A stretch of DNA of 64,000 nt. Origin: Butyrivibrio sp. X503. Lineage in GTDB: Bacteria; Bacillota; Clostridia; Lachnospirales; Lachnospiraceae. Location: the NCBI RefSeq assembly GCF_003625475.1, contig NZ_RAIQ01000004.1, positions 62,001-126,000 on the forward strand. The letters run 5' to 3'. Shown here one piece after another: positions 44,491 through 55,000 of the stretch. Position numbers and translations under genes: made by a program. Every line of letters begins with the position of its first letter. Within the stretch, counting starts at the first letter, position 1. Under the pieces are notes generated by a model. The model was not told the DNA's origin, did no database searches, and saw nothing but the letters and a program-made list of their open reading frames with translations.

Positions 44491-44517
44491 GCCGGGAGCT
44501 CATTACAAGCTCCCGGC
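44491..44517 (-). terminator. Terminator of the EF-G paralogue gene
   Basis: GCCGGGAGCT and AGCTCCCGGC form a 10-bp perfect stem with a 7-base loop; the minus strand continues TTTCTTTATTTC. It lies about 20 bases after the gene. Confidence 0.8.
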
Positions 44518-44536
44518 CAAATTATCTTTTTATATA

Positions 44537-46627
44537 TCATTCTTCTGAATTTGCTGCTGCAACCTTTTCTGCTCTTGCCTCTACCTCTTTTGCCTGAACA
44601 TCCGAAGGAGCCTGCTCATATCTGTTGAACTCGTACTCGAACTCGCCGCTGCCGCCCGTCATTGAACGAAGCTGTGTGCAATATCCGTAGAGCTCCATCT
44701 GAGGAACCTCAGCCTCGATGATCTGCTTGCCTGACGGTGCAGGGTTCATTCCGAGCACTCTTCCTCTTCTCTTGTTAAGGTCGCCCATTACGTCGCCTGT
44801 ATAGCTGTCAGGAACCGTAACCTTAAGAGATACGATGGGCTCGAGAAGAACGGGAGTTGCATCCATGAAGCCCTTCTTGAAGGCATTGGAAGCCGCAACC
44901 TTGAACGCCATCTCGGACGAATCAACAGGGTGATAAGATCCGTCATAAAGTGTAGCCTTGACTCCCACAACGGGATAAGCTGCAAGAGGTCCTCTAAGAA
45001 CGGACTCTGCGATACCCTTCTCAACTGCAGGGAAGAAGTTCTTGGGAACCGCTCCGCCTACAACCTCCTGATCGAAGGTGTATGCAGTTGTCGGATCTCC
45101 CGAAGGAGCAAAGCGCATCTTAACGTGTCCGTACTGACCGTGACCACCTGTTTGCTTCTTATATTTGTACTCAACGTCAGAATTCTTTCTGATCGTCTCT
45201 CTGAACGCAACCTTAGGCTTGGTAAGATCTATGTTTACCTTATAGATATTCTCAAGCTTACTCTTAACAACATCGAGATGCATGTCACCCATGCCGTACA
45301 AAAGAGTCTGCCTGTTCTCTGCGTCGTTGACAACTTTGATCGTCTGATCCTCAGCCGCGATCTTGGCAAGTGACTGTGCGATCTTATCAATATCCTGCTT
45401 GTTCTGAGCGTGGTATCTCATAACCGTGTAAGGCTGCGAGATATCCATCTTTGCGTACTGAACGGGAGTCGCCTTGGTTGAAAGCGTATCGCCCGTAGCA
45501 ACATCAAGCTTTTGAAGTGCGCCGAGATCGCCCGCGTGGAGCTCAGGTACTTCGGTAGTCTTATTTCCCTGAAGGATAAAGAGCTTACCGATCTTAACCT
45601 CCATGTCTTTTCCCGCAACGAACATTACGTCATCGGGCTTTAAGATACCGGATCTAACCTTGATAAGTGAATACTTACCGATGAAAGGATCGATCATTGT
45701 CTTAAATACAAAAGCTGTCTTGGGTTTGGAGAAATCAAAGTCAGCTTCGAAGATCTCGTTGGTATTGGTATTGATGCCCGCCATCTTACGATTCTCGGGA
45801 CTTGGCATATACTTAACGATATCGTCCATAAGAGTGTAAATACCCTGACAAAGAGTACTTGAACCCATCTCGATGGGAACGATGCTGCCGTCACATACGT
45901 TGGTGCGGACAGCCGCTCTTATCTCCGATTCAGAGAAAGTGTCTCCGTTAAAATATCTGTCCATAAACTCTTCGGATGTCTCTGCAACAGCCTCTAAAAG
46001 AGTGTCACGGCAGATCTTCAGGTTGGCCTGGTTGTACTCGGGAACGTCACATTCAACAACTTCCTTACCCTGCCATCTAAAGCCCTTCTCCTGAATAACA
46101 TTTACGTATCCGACGAACTTCTCGTTCTCACGAATAGGTAAATTGAAAGGCGCGATCTTTTTTCCATACTTATCAGTCATATCCTGTACGACCTGTCTGT
46201 ATGAAACATCGTCGATATCCATATCCGCTACGAATATCATGCGGGGAATCTTGTACTTCTCGCAAAGCTCCCACGCTTTTTCTGTACCTACCTCTATTCC
46301 TGCCTTGCCGGAAACTACGATGATCGCCGCGTCGGCAACGCTGATAGCCTCCTCTACTTCACCGACAAAATCAAAGAAACCGGGAGTATCCAGGACATTG
46401 ATCTTGTGTCCATCCCATTCCATGGGAATCGTTGATGTGCTGATAGAAATATGTCTCTTCTGCTCTTCCTTATCAAAATCGCTGAGAGTATTTCCATCTT
46501 CCACTTTACCGATCCTAGATGTAATACCTGCAAGATAAGCCATTGATTCAGCCAAGCTTGTCTTGCCGGCACCACCGTGCCCAAGCAGTACAACGTTTCT
46601 GATCTTGTCTGTTGTGTAAACGTTCAT
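44537..46627 (-). CDS. Elongation factor G paralogue (EF-G2-like)
   Basis: A 696-residue five-domain translational GTPase of the EF-G family, but not the canonical FusA. G1 is GHGGAGKTSL (from G16), G3 DTPGFFDF (D80) and domain IV has KQTGGHGQYGHVKM; the C-terminal domain ends with QLRSMTGGSGEFEYEF. The G4 motif, normally NKMD, reads ADMD (A134-D137), and G2 is also altered (RHISISTS). This pattern is seen in second EF-G copies of Firmicutes whose role differs from elongation and is not firmly known. It has its own promoter and terminator. Confidence 0.87.
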   Translation of the reverse strand: MNVYTTDKIRNVVLLGHGGAGKTSLAESMAYLAGITSRIGKVEDGNTLSDFDKEEQKRHISISTSTIPMEWDGHKINVLDTPGFFDFVGEVEEAISVADAAIIVVSGKAGIEVGTEKAWELCEKYKIPRMIFVADMDIDDVSYRQVVQDMTDKYGKKIAPFNLPIRENEKFVGYVNVIQEKGFRWQGKEVVECDVPEYNQANLKICRDTLLEAVAETSEEFMDRYFNGDTFSESEIRAAVRTNVCDGSIVPIEMGSSTLCQGIYTLMDDIVKYMPSPENRKMAGINTNTNEIFEADFDFSKPKTAFVFKTMIDPFIGKYSLIKVRSGILKPDDVMFVAGKDMEVKIGKLFILQGNKTTEVPELHAGDLGALQKLDVATGDTLSTKATPVQYAKMDISQPYTVMRYHAQNKQDIDKIAQSLAKIAAEDQTIKVVNDAENRQTLLYGMGDMHLDVVKSKLENIYKVNIDLTKPKVAFRETIRKNSDVEYKYKKQTGGHGQYGHVKMRFAPSGDPTTAYTFDQEVVGGAVPKNFFPAVEKGIAESVLRGPLAAYPVVGVKATLYDGSYHPVDSSEMAFKVAASNAFKKGFMDATPVLLEPIVSLKVTVPDSYTGDVMGDLNKRRGRVLGMNPAPSGKQIIEAEVPQMELYGYCTQLRSMTGGSGEFEYEFNRYEQAPSDVQAKEVEARAEKVAAANSEE

Positions 46628-46703
46628 ATCTTGTCCTCCAGTCGCTTCATTTTGGGTAATATGTATGAGATATGATACAAGTCCCCCAAAAACTTATAAT
46701 GAT

Positions 46704-46732
46704 ATTTTACTAAAGATACTGTACCAAAACAA
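46704..46732 (-). promoter_or_regulatory. Promoter of the EF-G paralogue
   Basis: TTGTTT (46727-46732), 17-base spacer, TAAAAT (46704-46709) on the minus strand, about 77 bases before the gene. Confidence 0.6.
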
Positions 46733-46741
46733 GAGTTATAG

Positions 46742-46774
46742 GTGATTTTGCACAAGCATTGTGCCTGCAATCAC
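46742..46774. repeat. Hairpin in the divergent promoter region
   Basis: GTGATT/AATCAC at the base and GCACAA/TTGTGC around a GCA loop. The nearby CCCGTATATTTG and the ATTGTGC core recall the palindromic repeat family of copies A and B, but the resemblance is weak. It lies between the two divergent promoters. Confidence 0.5.
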
Positions 46775-46787
46775 AGAGCCCGTATAT

Positions 46788-46816
46788 TTGATTTTCGTAC
46801 ATTAAAGTGTTATAGT
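46788..46816 (+). promoter_or_regulatory. tyrA-aroA promoter
   Basis: TTGATT (46788-46793), 17-base spacer, TATAGT (46811-46816) on the plus strand, about 68 bases before tyrA. Confidence 0.7.
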
Positions 46817-46884
46817 GTAATTCACTACGTTTAATAATTATCGCCTTCAAAAAAGGCGCACTTTACATAGGAGATTTTTTTTAC

Positions 46885-47982
46885 ATGAACAATGAAACCT
46901 ACGGCTTTATCGGCCTTGGACTTATAGGCGGCTCGATCGCCCGCGCAATAAAAGAAAAGCAGCCAACATCACGCATCATAGCCTACACTCCTCACAAGGA
47001 GACAGTGGATAAGGCATATGAGCAAAAGATTGTAGACCTGCCACTCTACGAAATCGGTCAGGAATTTTCGGAATGCGACTACATCTTCCTTTGCGCACCC
47101 GTCGAGTGCAACAACGACAACATCGACAAGCTCCTGCCCTTCCTGGATAAGAAGACGACGCTCACGGATATCGGCAGCGTCAAGACAGGGATCCATGAGA
47201 AGATAAAAGAGCTTTCGCTTGAATCCCAGTTCATCGGCGGACACCCGATGGCAGGTACCGAGAGAATCGGCTTTGGCAACTCCAAGTCATCTCTTTTGGA
47301 AAACGCTTATTACATCCTCACAACAACAGAGTCTACGGAAAAAGAAAGACTGGATAAATATTATGATCTCGTCAAGATGATCGGCGCGATCCCGCTTGTA
47401 GTCGACCACAACAGACACGACTACATCACAGCGGCAATAAGCCACGTTCCGCACGTCATCTCCGCTTCGCTCGTCAACCTGGTAAAAGACAACGATTCGG
47501 AAGATCAGCTCATGAAGACCATCGCCGCGGGCGGATTCAAGGACATCACGCGTATCTCCTCATCTTCACCCGTTATGTGGCAACAGATCTGCACTACCAA
47601 CGCAGACAACATCTCAGAGCTCCTTGGCAAATACATTGATTCATTGTATGAGATCAAGCTTGCCATCGATGAAAAAGAGACTGATAAGATATTCGATTTC
47701 TTTTCATCCGCAAGAGAATACAGAGAGTCATTTATTGAGACTTCAAGCGGACCGATCCAGAAAGTACACAGCATCAACGTTGAGATCGACGACCAGCCCG
47801 GCTGCCTTGCAAGCGTTGCTCTCCTTCTTTCCGAGAACAGGATCAACATCAAGAACATCGGCATCGTTCACAACAGAGAGTACGAGCGCGGAACGCTTAA
47901 GATTGAGCTTCACGACAACGCAAGCATGGAGAAATCCATCGAGATACTCGCAGACAAAGGCTACAACGTTTATAAGAAATAA
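46885..47982 (+). CDS. tyrA: Prephenate dehydrogenase with ACT domain
   Basis: NAD-dependent enzyme of tyrosine synthesis turning prephenate into 4-hydroxyphenylpyruvate. The 365-residue protein has the nucleotide-binding GFIGLGLIGGSIARAI, IFLCAPVE, the active-site histidine region GGHPMAGTERIGFG and HDYITAAISHVPHV. Residues ~293-365 are an ACT domain (INVEIDDQPGCLASVALLL), the usual site for tyrosine feedback. aroA follows after 18 bases. Confidence 0.95.
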   Translation: MNNETYGFIGLGLIGGSIARAIKEKQPTSRIIAYTPHKETVDKAYEQKIVDLPLYEIGQEFSECDYIFLCAPVECNNDNIDKLLPFLDKKTTLTDIGSVKTGIHEKIKELSLESQFIGGHPMAGTERIGFGNSKSSLLENAYYILTTTESTEKERLDKYYDLVKMIGAIPLVVDHNRHDYITAAISHVPHVISASLVNLVKDNDSEDQLMKTIAAGGFKDITRISSSSPVMWQQICTTNADNISELLGKYIDSLYEIKLAIDEKETDKIFDFFSSAREYRESFIETSSGPIQKVHSINVEIDDQPGCLASVALLLSENRINIKNIGIVHNREYERGTLKIELHDNASMEKSIEILADKGYNVYKK

Positions 47983-48000
47983 ATCACCTGAGGAAAAAAG

Positions 48001-49329
48001 ATGATATCACTTAGCAAAGCTACATCACCGATAAAAGGCGAAATAACGGTTCCCGGAGATAAATCCATTTCCCACAGAAGCATCATGTTCGGTGCCCTTG
48101 CGGAAGGAACCACAACGATCACAGGCTTCCTTGAGAGCGCAGACTGCCTCTCAACAATAGATTGCTTTAAGAAGCTCGGGATCGAGATTGAGAAAAAGAA
48201 CAATCATATGACCGGAGTTCCGACGATATATGTCCACGGAAAAGGTATAAACGGTCTGACCGCGCCGGATTCACTTCTTTATACCGGCAACAGCGGAACG
48301 ACCACGAGACTTATTTCCGGAATACTCTCCGCTCAGTCTTTTGACACCGATATCACGGGTGATGCTTCGATAGAAAAGCGTCCGATGAAAAGAGTCATCA
48401 CACCCTTATCCGAAATGGGCGCCGATATAGTTTCAGTAAAAGACAATGACTGCGCGCCTCTCCATATCACAGGCGGAAAGAAGCTCCACGGAATCACTTA
48501 CAACAGCCCCGTTGCTTCCGCGCAGGTTAAATCAGCGATAATACTCGCAGGCCTCTACGCAGATTCTGCGACAACAGTTATAGAGCCCGCTCTTTCAAGA
48601 AACCACACCGAGATCATGCTTAAGGCTTTCGGCGCGGATATTCACAATGAAATCTATGAAGACGGGAAAGCCGCAGCTATCCTTAATCCCGGACAGCCGC
48701 TCAAAGCAATAGACATAAACGTTCCGGGCGACATATCTTCCGCTGCTTTCTTTATCGCGGCAGCACTCATGGTCCCCGGCTCCGAGCTTCTTATCAAAAA
48801 CGTCGGAGTTAACGAGACAAGAGCCGGCATCATAAATGTATTAAAGCGCATGGGCGCCGATATCACTCTTTTAAACGAAGATGATTCAAGCGAAAAGCGC
48901 GCCGACATCCTTGTTAAGTACAGTAAGCTCCATGGCGATGAAAACAATGAATTCGTTATCGGAGGCGCCGACATTCCGACAATGATTGATGAGCTCCCTG
49001 TTGTGGCAGTTCTTGCTGCTACAGCCGATTGCACAACGATCATCAAAGACGCTGCTGAGCTCAAGGTAAAAGAATCCAATCGAATCGACTCGGTTGTAGA
49101 TAACTTAAAGGCGATGGGCTGCGACGTTACGGCAACCGACGACGGAATGATCATCCGCGGCGGAAAGCCTCTTACAGGTGCCGAGATCGATTCTCACAGC
49201 GATCACAGACTTGCGATGAGCTTTGCTATCGCGGCCCTCGGCGCAGAAGGCGAAACAATAATTACTGACGATAAATGCGTGGATATCTCATATCCCACAT
49301 TTTTCAGCGATCTTAGATCGTTATTATAA
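48001..49329 (+). CDS. aroA: 3-phosphoshikimate 1-carboxyvinyltransferase (EPSP synthase)
   Basis: Sixth step of the shikimate pathway, joining PEP to shikimate 3-phosphate. The 442-residue protein has GDKSISHRSIMFGALAEG, the GNSGTTTRLISGIL motif, KRPMKRVITPL, the TMIDELPVVAVLAA catalytic region, KESNRIDSV and SHSDHRLAMSFAIAAL. All are at the expected places. With tyrA it forms an aromatic amino acid unit. Confidence 0.97.
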   Translation: MISLSKATSPIKGEITVPGDKSISHRSIMFGALAEGTTTITGFLESADCLSTIDCFKKLGIEIEKKNNHMTGVPTIYVHGKGINGLTAPDSLLYTGNSGTTTRLISGILSAQSFDTDITGDASIEKRPMKRVITPLSEMGADIVSVKDNDCAPLHITGGKKLHGITYNSPVASAQVKSAIILAGLYADSATTVIEPALSRNHTEIMLKAFGADIHNEIYEDGKAAAILNPGQPLKAIDINVPGDISSAAFFIAAALMVPGSELLIKNVGVNETRAGIINVLKRMGADITLLNEDDSSEKRADILVKYSKLHGDENNEFVIGGADIPTMIDELPVVAVLAATADCTTIIKDAAELKVKESNRIDSVVDNLKAMGCDVTATDDGMIIRGGKPLTGAEIDSHSDHRLAMSFAIAALGAEGETIITDDKCVDISYPTFFSDLRSLL

Positions 49330-49384
49330 ATTGGGGAATTTATAATCATAAAACGCTTATTAAAGGACAGGAGGATAATTTAAA

Positions 49385-50503
49385 TTGTCAAACACAACCA
49401 ATAATAAGCGATCGGTAATAATCATATCGATCGCTTTAATTCTTTTTATGCTCGGAGGAGTGATCTCTTTCGTCTCAGGGTATCTTTTTGCCAAGCATGA
49501 AATATCACAGGCTATAAATTCAGATTCGAAAGCCACAATAGCTTCGGCTTCCGATTCCTCTTCAACTTCAGAATCCGCTTCGGATGAAGAAACAGAAAAC
49601 GATAATGCCCCCTATGAAAGTATCAAGATTGAGGCAGAAATGAATAAGTCAGTATCTTTGGATTGGTCAAAGGATATTCGGAAAGAATACTTGATCACAT
49701 TTGAAGTTAACGAATGTGATGATACATGCGAGCTCTCTCTCCCCGCCCCCGAAGCCTGTAGTATAAGTTACACCTATAATAACCACAGAAAAGGCTTTGG
49801 TTTTTTGTTTGATGACGATAGCGAAAACATTCCGGACACGATAACCGGATTCAAAACTTTTGATGTTAACTTCGACGGATTCACCGATCTTCTTTTTACA
49901 GGAACGGAAGGTTTAAAAGAAATGTCATGGCTCTTTGTCGGATCTGCATCATACGACGATCCCTATGATGATGACGAGGGCACCGTATTTATGGTTTATC
50001 CGCCTCTCACTGATGCAACACAGTATCTTGATAAGGGATTTACCGTAGATGATGTCTGCGATTACTATTCCAAGGGACAGACAAACGGAGAATTCAGTTC
50101 TTATCAAGAAGGTTACAAAGCCATCATCGGATATTACGAAACACTATCCGCAGGAACAAACAGATATGATCTTATCAACATTAACGACGATGACATACCT
50201 GAACTCCTCATGGATACAGGTGAAGGCGGAAGAAATTTCTCTGTATGCACCTTCAAAAACGGCTATGTACATCAATTTATGGATTGGCGTCATAGTAAGT
50301 CCGACTTTGAATATGTTCCCTATATAAATATAATCATGGAAAATTTCGGTCCCGAATATCATATATACAGCATGAAGGATTGCAAACTAAATTCGGGAAA
50401 CATAGAAGACCTATCCGGTTATAAATCCAATCCATTTAAAACTACCTTCACTTTTTCAGGCGGAAAACCTGCTGATGATTTTATAAAAGAAAATTTGAAT
50501 TAA
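49385..50503 (+). CDS. Membrane-anchored extracellular protein of unknown function
   Basis: A 372-residue protein starting with TTG (GGAGG ten bases upstream). One N-terminal membrane helix (about residues 10-33) is followed by a Ser/Asp/Glu-rich linker and an outside region. Two acidic stretches, FDVNFDGFTDLLF and LININDDDIPELLMD, look like the DxNxDG calcium-binding loops found in FG-GAP and dockerin-like surface proteins of Clostridia. No enzyme motif is recognised. It sits 55 bases after aroA and is closed by a terminator, so it may be read from the tyrA promoter. Confidence 0.75.
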   Translation: MSNTTNNKRSVIIISIALILFMLGGVISFVSGYLFAKHEISQAINSDSKATIASASDSSSTSESASDEETENDNAPYESIKIEAEMNKSVSLDWSKDIRKEYLITFEVNECDDTCELSLPAPEACSISYTYNNHRKGFGFLFDDDSENIPDTITGFKTFDVNFDGFTDLLFTGTEGLKEMSWLFVGSASYDDPYDDDEGTVFMVYPPLTDATQYLDKGFTVDDVCDYYSKGQTNGEFSSYQEGYKAIIGYYETLSAGTNRYDLININDDDIPELLMDTGEGGRNFSVCTFKNGYVHQFMDWRHSKSDFEYVPYINIIMENFGPEYHIYSMKDCKLNSGNIEDLSGYKSNPFKTTFTFSGGKPADDFIKENLN

Positions 50504-50521
50504 ACTTGCTTTAAAGAATAT

Positions 50522-50558
50522 AAGGGCCAAAAGCAGAAGCTTTTGACCCTTTGTTTTT
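50522..50558 (+). terminator. Terminator after the 49385 gene
   Basis: AAGGGCCAAAAGC and GCTTTTGACCCTT pair (one mismatch), with an AGAA loop, followed by TGTTTTT on the plus strand. Confidence 0.8.
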
Positions 50559-50570
50559 ACATATTTGTAT

Positions 50571-51755
50571 TTACTCGTTTCCGAAAAGGTCTCTCGTATA
50601 GACCTTATCTACCACATCCGAAAGCTCGGGTGTGAGCCTGTTTGCGATTATAAAGTCGCACTCTTTTTTGAACTCATTAAGATCGTTTATGACCTTGGAA
50701 TTAAAGAAGCTGTCTTCCTTGAGTGTCGGCTCATAAACCACACACTCAATACCTCTTGATTTAATTCTTTTCATAATGCCCTGAATCGCAGACTGTCTGA
50801 AGTTATCGGAGCCTGCCTTCATCGTGAGCCTGTACACGCCGACCTTCTTGGGATGAAGAGCCCAGATCCTGTCAGCGATGAAATCTTTTCTCGTTCTGTT
50901 CGCGTCAACGATCGCAGTGATAAGGTTGTTCGGAACATCCTCATAGTTGGCAAGAAGCTGCTTGGTATCCTTGGGAAGGCAGTAGCCGCCGTAGCCAAAC
51001 GAAGGATTGTTGTAGAAATCTCCTATCCTGGGATCAAGGCATACGCCGTCGATTATGTTCTTGGTGTTGAGGCCTCTGACCTCTGCATAAGTATCAAGCT
51101 CGTTAAAAAACGAAACCCTAAGAGCCAGATAAGTATTGGCAAAAAGCTTAACCGACTCGGCCTCTGTAGTGTTCATGAACAAAGTCGGAATGTCTTTTTT
51201 AAGAGCGCCCTGTTTAAGAAGATCGGTGAAAATGTGCGCCTTCTCTTCCGCTTCCTCGGAATCCGTGTCGTATCCGACGATTATTCTCGAAGGATAGAGA
51301 TTGTCGTAAAGCGCCTTTCCTTCTCTTAAGAACTCAGGTGAAAAGAGAATGTGATCCGTCTCATATTCATCCATAAGATCCGATGTGTATCCGACAGGAA
51401 TTGTGGATTTGATTATGATATAAGCATCGGGATTCACTTTCCTTGCCTGTTCGACAACACTTCTTACGGAAGACGTATCAAAGTAGTTAAGTTTCTCATC
51501 GTAATTGGTGGGCGTCGAAACAATGATAAATTCGGCGTTTTCATACGCACTTATCGCATCTGTTGTGGCACGAAGTCTAAGCGAATCCTTCTTGAGAAAC
51601 TCCTCTATCTCTTTATCGACGATGGGCGATTGTCTGTTGTTGATCATATCAACCTTCTCAGGGACAATGTCCACCGCGGTAACATCGTTATATTGTGATA
51701 AAAGTACGGAATTGGAAAGTCCTACATATCCCGTACCTACTACTGTTATCCTCAT
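50571..51755 (-). CDS. ugd: UDP-glucose 6-dehydrogenase
   Basis: Two-step NAD-dependent oxidation of UDP-glucose to UDP-glucuronate for surface polysaccharides. The 394-residue protein begins [20 protein letters not shown] and has [41 protein letters not shown], the catalytic cysteine C259 in [15 protein letters not shown] and the partner lysine around residue 203. Its start has a GAGGTGAT site. No glycosyltransferase genes are nearby, so it is an isolated copy beside the adhesin gene. Confidence 0.95.
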   Translation of the reverse strand: MRITVVGTGYVGLSNSVLLSQYNDVTAVDIVPEKVDMINNRQSPIVDKEIEEFLKKDSLRLRATTDAISAYENAEFIIVSTPTNYDEKLNYFDTSSVRSVVEQARKVNPDAYIIIKSTIPVGYTSDLMDEYETDHILFSPEFLREGKALYDNLYPSRIIVGYDTDSEEAEEKAHIFTDLLKQGALKKDIPTLFMNTTEAESVKLFANTYLALRVSFFNELDTYAEVRGLNTKNIIDGVCLDPRIGDFYNNPSFGYGGYCLPKDTKQLLANYEDVPNNLITAIVDANRTRKDFIADRIWALHPKKVGVYRLTMKAGSDNFRQSAIQGIMKRIKSRGIECVVYEPTLKEDSFFNSKVINDLNEFKKECDFIIANRLTPELSDVVDKVYTRDLFGNE

Positions 51756-51832
51756 GTTATCACCTCATAATACAGTCAAAATGCATATTGCAGATCATAA
51801 ATTCAAGACCAAGTGTGCTCTCGCACTACATA

Positions 51833-51861
51833 ATTGTATAAAAAATAAGCACTCTAAGCAA
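51833..51861 (-). promoter_or_regulatory. ugd promoter
   Basis: TTGCTT (51856-51861), 17-base spacer, TACAAT (51833-51838) on the minus strand, about 78 bases before ugd. The rest of the 250-base ugd/adhesin intergenic region holds only AT-rich sequence; no clear plus-strand promoter for the adhesin was found. Confidence 0.65.
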
Positions 51862-52008
51862 GAACGTCTCGGAAATCAGGTCAAAAAAATACTATATTTT
51901 GTGTCCGGTAACCGAATAAACACAAAATAGACACAGATTCTTCACTATTTTAAAATATCTGTTTGTTACATTTAATATGAAATAATTTTTATTATTTTGG
52001 AGGCATGT

Positions 52009-55000
52009 ATGAAAAAAACTTTAAAAGCACTCTTAATGTGCCTTTTTCTGTGCATCGGAGTCCTCTCACTCCCTATAGGTGCACATGCTGAAGAAGGCGA
52101 GGGGGAAGTCAAAAACATTGTAGAACTTGTCGAGCTCTACAAGGAAGGGGAGCCTTTGGAAAGTGGGGATGTAATCTCCTTAGGCGATCAATTTGAACTA
52201 ACATACACTCTTTTTCAACCTCTCTATCTAAACTATACGGATGACGAAAAGGATCCTGAAGTAAATCCGGATCACTATATCAAACAAGGTGATAAGATCA
52301 TCCTCCCTAATTTCCCAAAAATACTGGCAAAATACCCACATGATATAACTATCAGCATCAAAGATCTTGACGAGCCTCTGGGCGTAGTCACTCTTGATGA
52401 TGAAGGCAACGTACTCCTTGAGATCACAAATGATGAATACTCTGATCTAAACGAGGTAGTGTTCGGAATCTCATGTAAGCTCGACGGTGATAAAGTCGGA
52501 GACAAAAAAGAAATCGAGATGCAGCTTCCGGGCTTTGAAACTCCTTTTAAATTCGACATCAAAGAAAATCAGGAGGAGCCTGAACCCGACCCGGGCCCTG
52601 TAGATCCTCCGCTCAAAGATAAATATACTCTTAAGAAGAATTTCAAGGATATCCAGAGAACCGATGATAACAAAGATGCGATCATCACCTGGGAAATAAC
52701 ATTAGGCAATAAGGGATATGACTTTGATAACTTTGTTCTGTACGATAAATTCACTATGGATTCAAAGACAGACATGAGTCTCATTTCAGATTCCATAACC
52801 GTTTCAAAAGACGGCGAAGATATCACAAGCGATGTCAGCGTAAACACTTCAGCAGGCAATTCACAGTTCCAGAATTTACCGTATGATTTCTCTGTTGATC
52901 TCGGAACTCTGTCCGGTGAAAGCACTTATGTAGTAACATATAAGTCTTTACTTAAAAATTATGATACCTATTTACAGCAGAACCACTCTTCCGCTCCCAA
53001 CAATGAAACATGGTTCGAATATGGTGACGAAGAGCATCATGAATCCATCGATAAGATCAAAGGAAAAGACGGTCTCAACGCTAAACCCGGTATTGTAAAA
53101 AATCTTACAAGCTATGATGCCGCAAACCATAAGATTACTTGGACCATTAAAGCTAACACCAGTAAACAGCCTCTCACAGATGTCGAGATCACTGAAGAGA
53201 TTGGAGCCGGTCAGAAGCTTGTAGAAATCACTAATGCCAAGCTTGACGGTGAACCCTATGATATATCCGACAAGTATGCGGGTGTTCCCGGTAAATTTAT
53301 TGAAGGAACCGATGAATACAGTGAATACCTTATAACTCTCGGCAATGACATTAAAGAAAAAACATTGGAATTTGATGTAGTCACTGAGCTTTTGGAATCA
53401 GAAAAAGAGTTCTATTCAGGAAATAAAGAGCAAAAATACAAAAATAAAGTTGTCATGAACTCCTATGAAATGAAAAACGTAAGTGACGAAATCGAAAAGA
53501 CATGTAAAAGTGAAGTCCTTACAAAAAGAATCGTAGGAAATTACAACTACGAGACTCATGAGTTCCAGTACGAAATTGTTGCCAACAAAAATAAGATGGC
53601 AATGTCCAAGATAAGTGTAAAAGACGGACTTTCAGAAAGCGGTCTTGAACTTATTATTGCGACAGACAAGCCAATCATGATGAACGGCGTGGAAATACCT
53701 AAGGGTTCAGATGATAACCCAACAAGACCGTGCTATACATACAATAACGGTCTTCTTACCGTATATCCCGAAAATACTGTTGCCGGCGAAGCCGATTCAA
53801 TGAAAACAATCACATTCACCGCAAGAGTTAAAGACGAAAAATACCTTGATAACATTACAAGTTCAAGTATCAGCATCGCCAACAATGCATCAATCGAAAC
53901 CGAGGATTATCCTACAACTACTATTGAGTCAAAAGATGCAAAACGCGAGATCAAGAACTCAATGTTCAATAAAAAGGGCGAAGTTATCAACGATAAGACT
54001 CAGGCCGGATATACTATTTATGTCAATGGTTCACAGCAGGAGTTACGCGACGGCTGTAAAGTAAGAGATATTCTCGGAGCAAACCTCGACCTCGAGGAAA
54101 GCTCGGTAAAACTGTACGTCGCCAACATCAATCCTGCTACCGGCGATCTTTCCGAAGGTGAAGAAGCAACAGGCTATAAAACAGATGTTAAGACCAATAC
54201 CAACGGAACAACGCAGTTGGAAGTTACTCTTCCCAAGAATACCGGAAAGACCAGCTATGTACTTAAATATATAGCTACTCCGGATCTTCCTAAGGTTGCA
54301 GGCGGCGATTACTCCAACAGTGCTGAACTTTTGGATTCCGGTATAGATGCTGAATTCAAATCAAATATCGATCTTAGCAATGCTAAATTCAGCTCAGGAA
54401 GCTCAACCGGTAAAGCATCACTTACAATAACAAAGGCCGATGACGAAGACTCTTCTGTTCTTCTCAAAGGAGCCGTATTCTCGATCATAGATAAGGCTAC
54501 TCAAGAAGAAGTTGCACAGCTCACAACAGGAGAAAACGGAAGCGGAAAAGTCGGTCTTCCGAAAGGTAAAGAATATATTGTAAAAGAGATTAAAGCTCCC
54601 GACGGATATGAGCTCAATGAAGAGCCATATGAATTTAACACAAATAAAGGACGTGTAAATCTTAACTTTACCAACAAGAAAAAGGAACCCGAGCCGGATG
54701 TACCGAATCCCGGAAACGACGACGAAAATAAAGACGATAATAAAAACGGAAACAATTCGGGCAGCAACAACTCAGGCAACAACAGTGATAACAAGAACGG
54801 CAATAATTCCGACAACGGATCGGGCGGTCCTTCAAACGGTTCGGACAACAATGGCTCAGGCGGATCATCAGACAGCAAGCACCACAGCAGCGATGATCAC
54901 CACGACAGCGACAACAACGGCGGAAACGACAGCAACTCCGGTTCAAACACAAATAACGCTGCTGCAAACACCAATGCCGCAGCCAACAATAACGCCGCAA

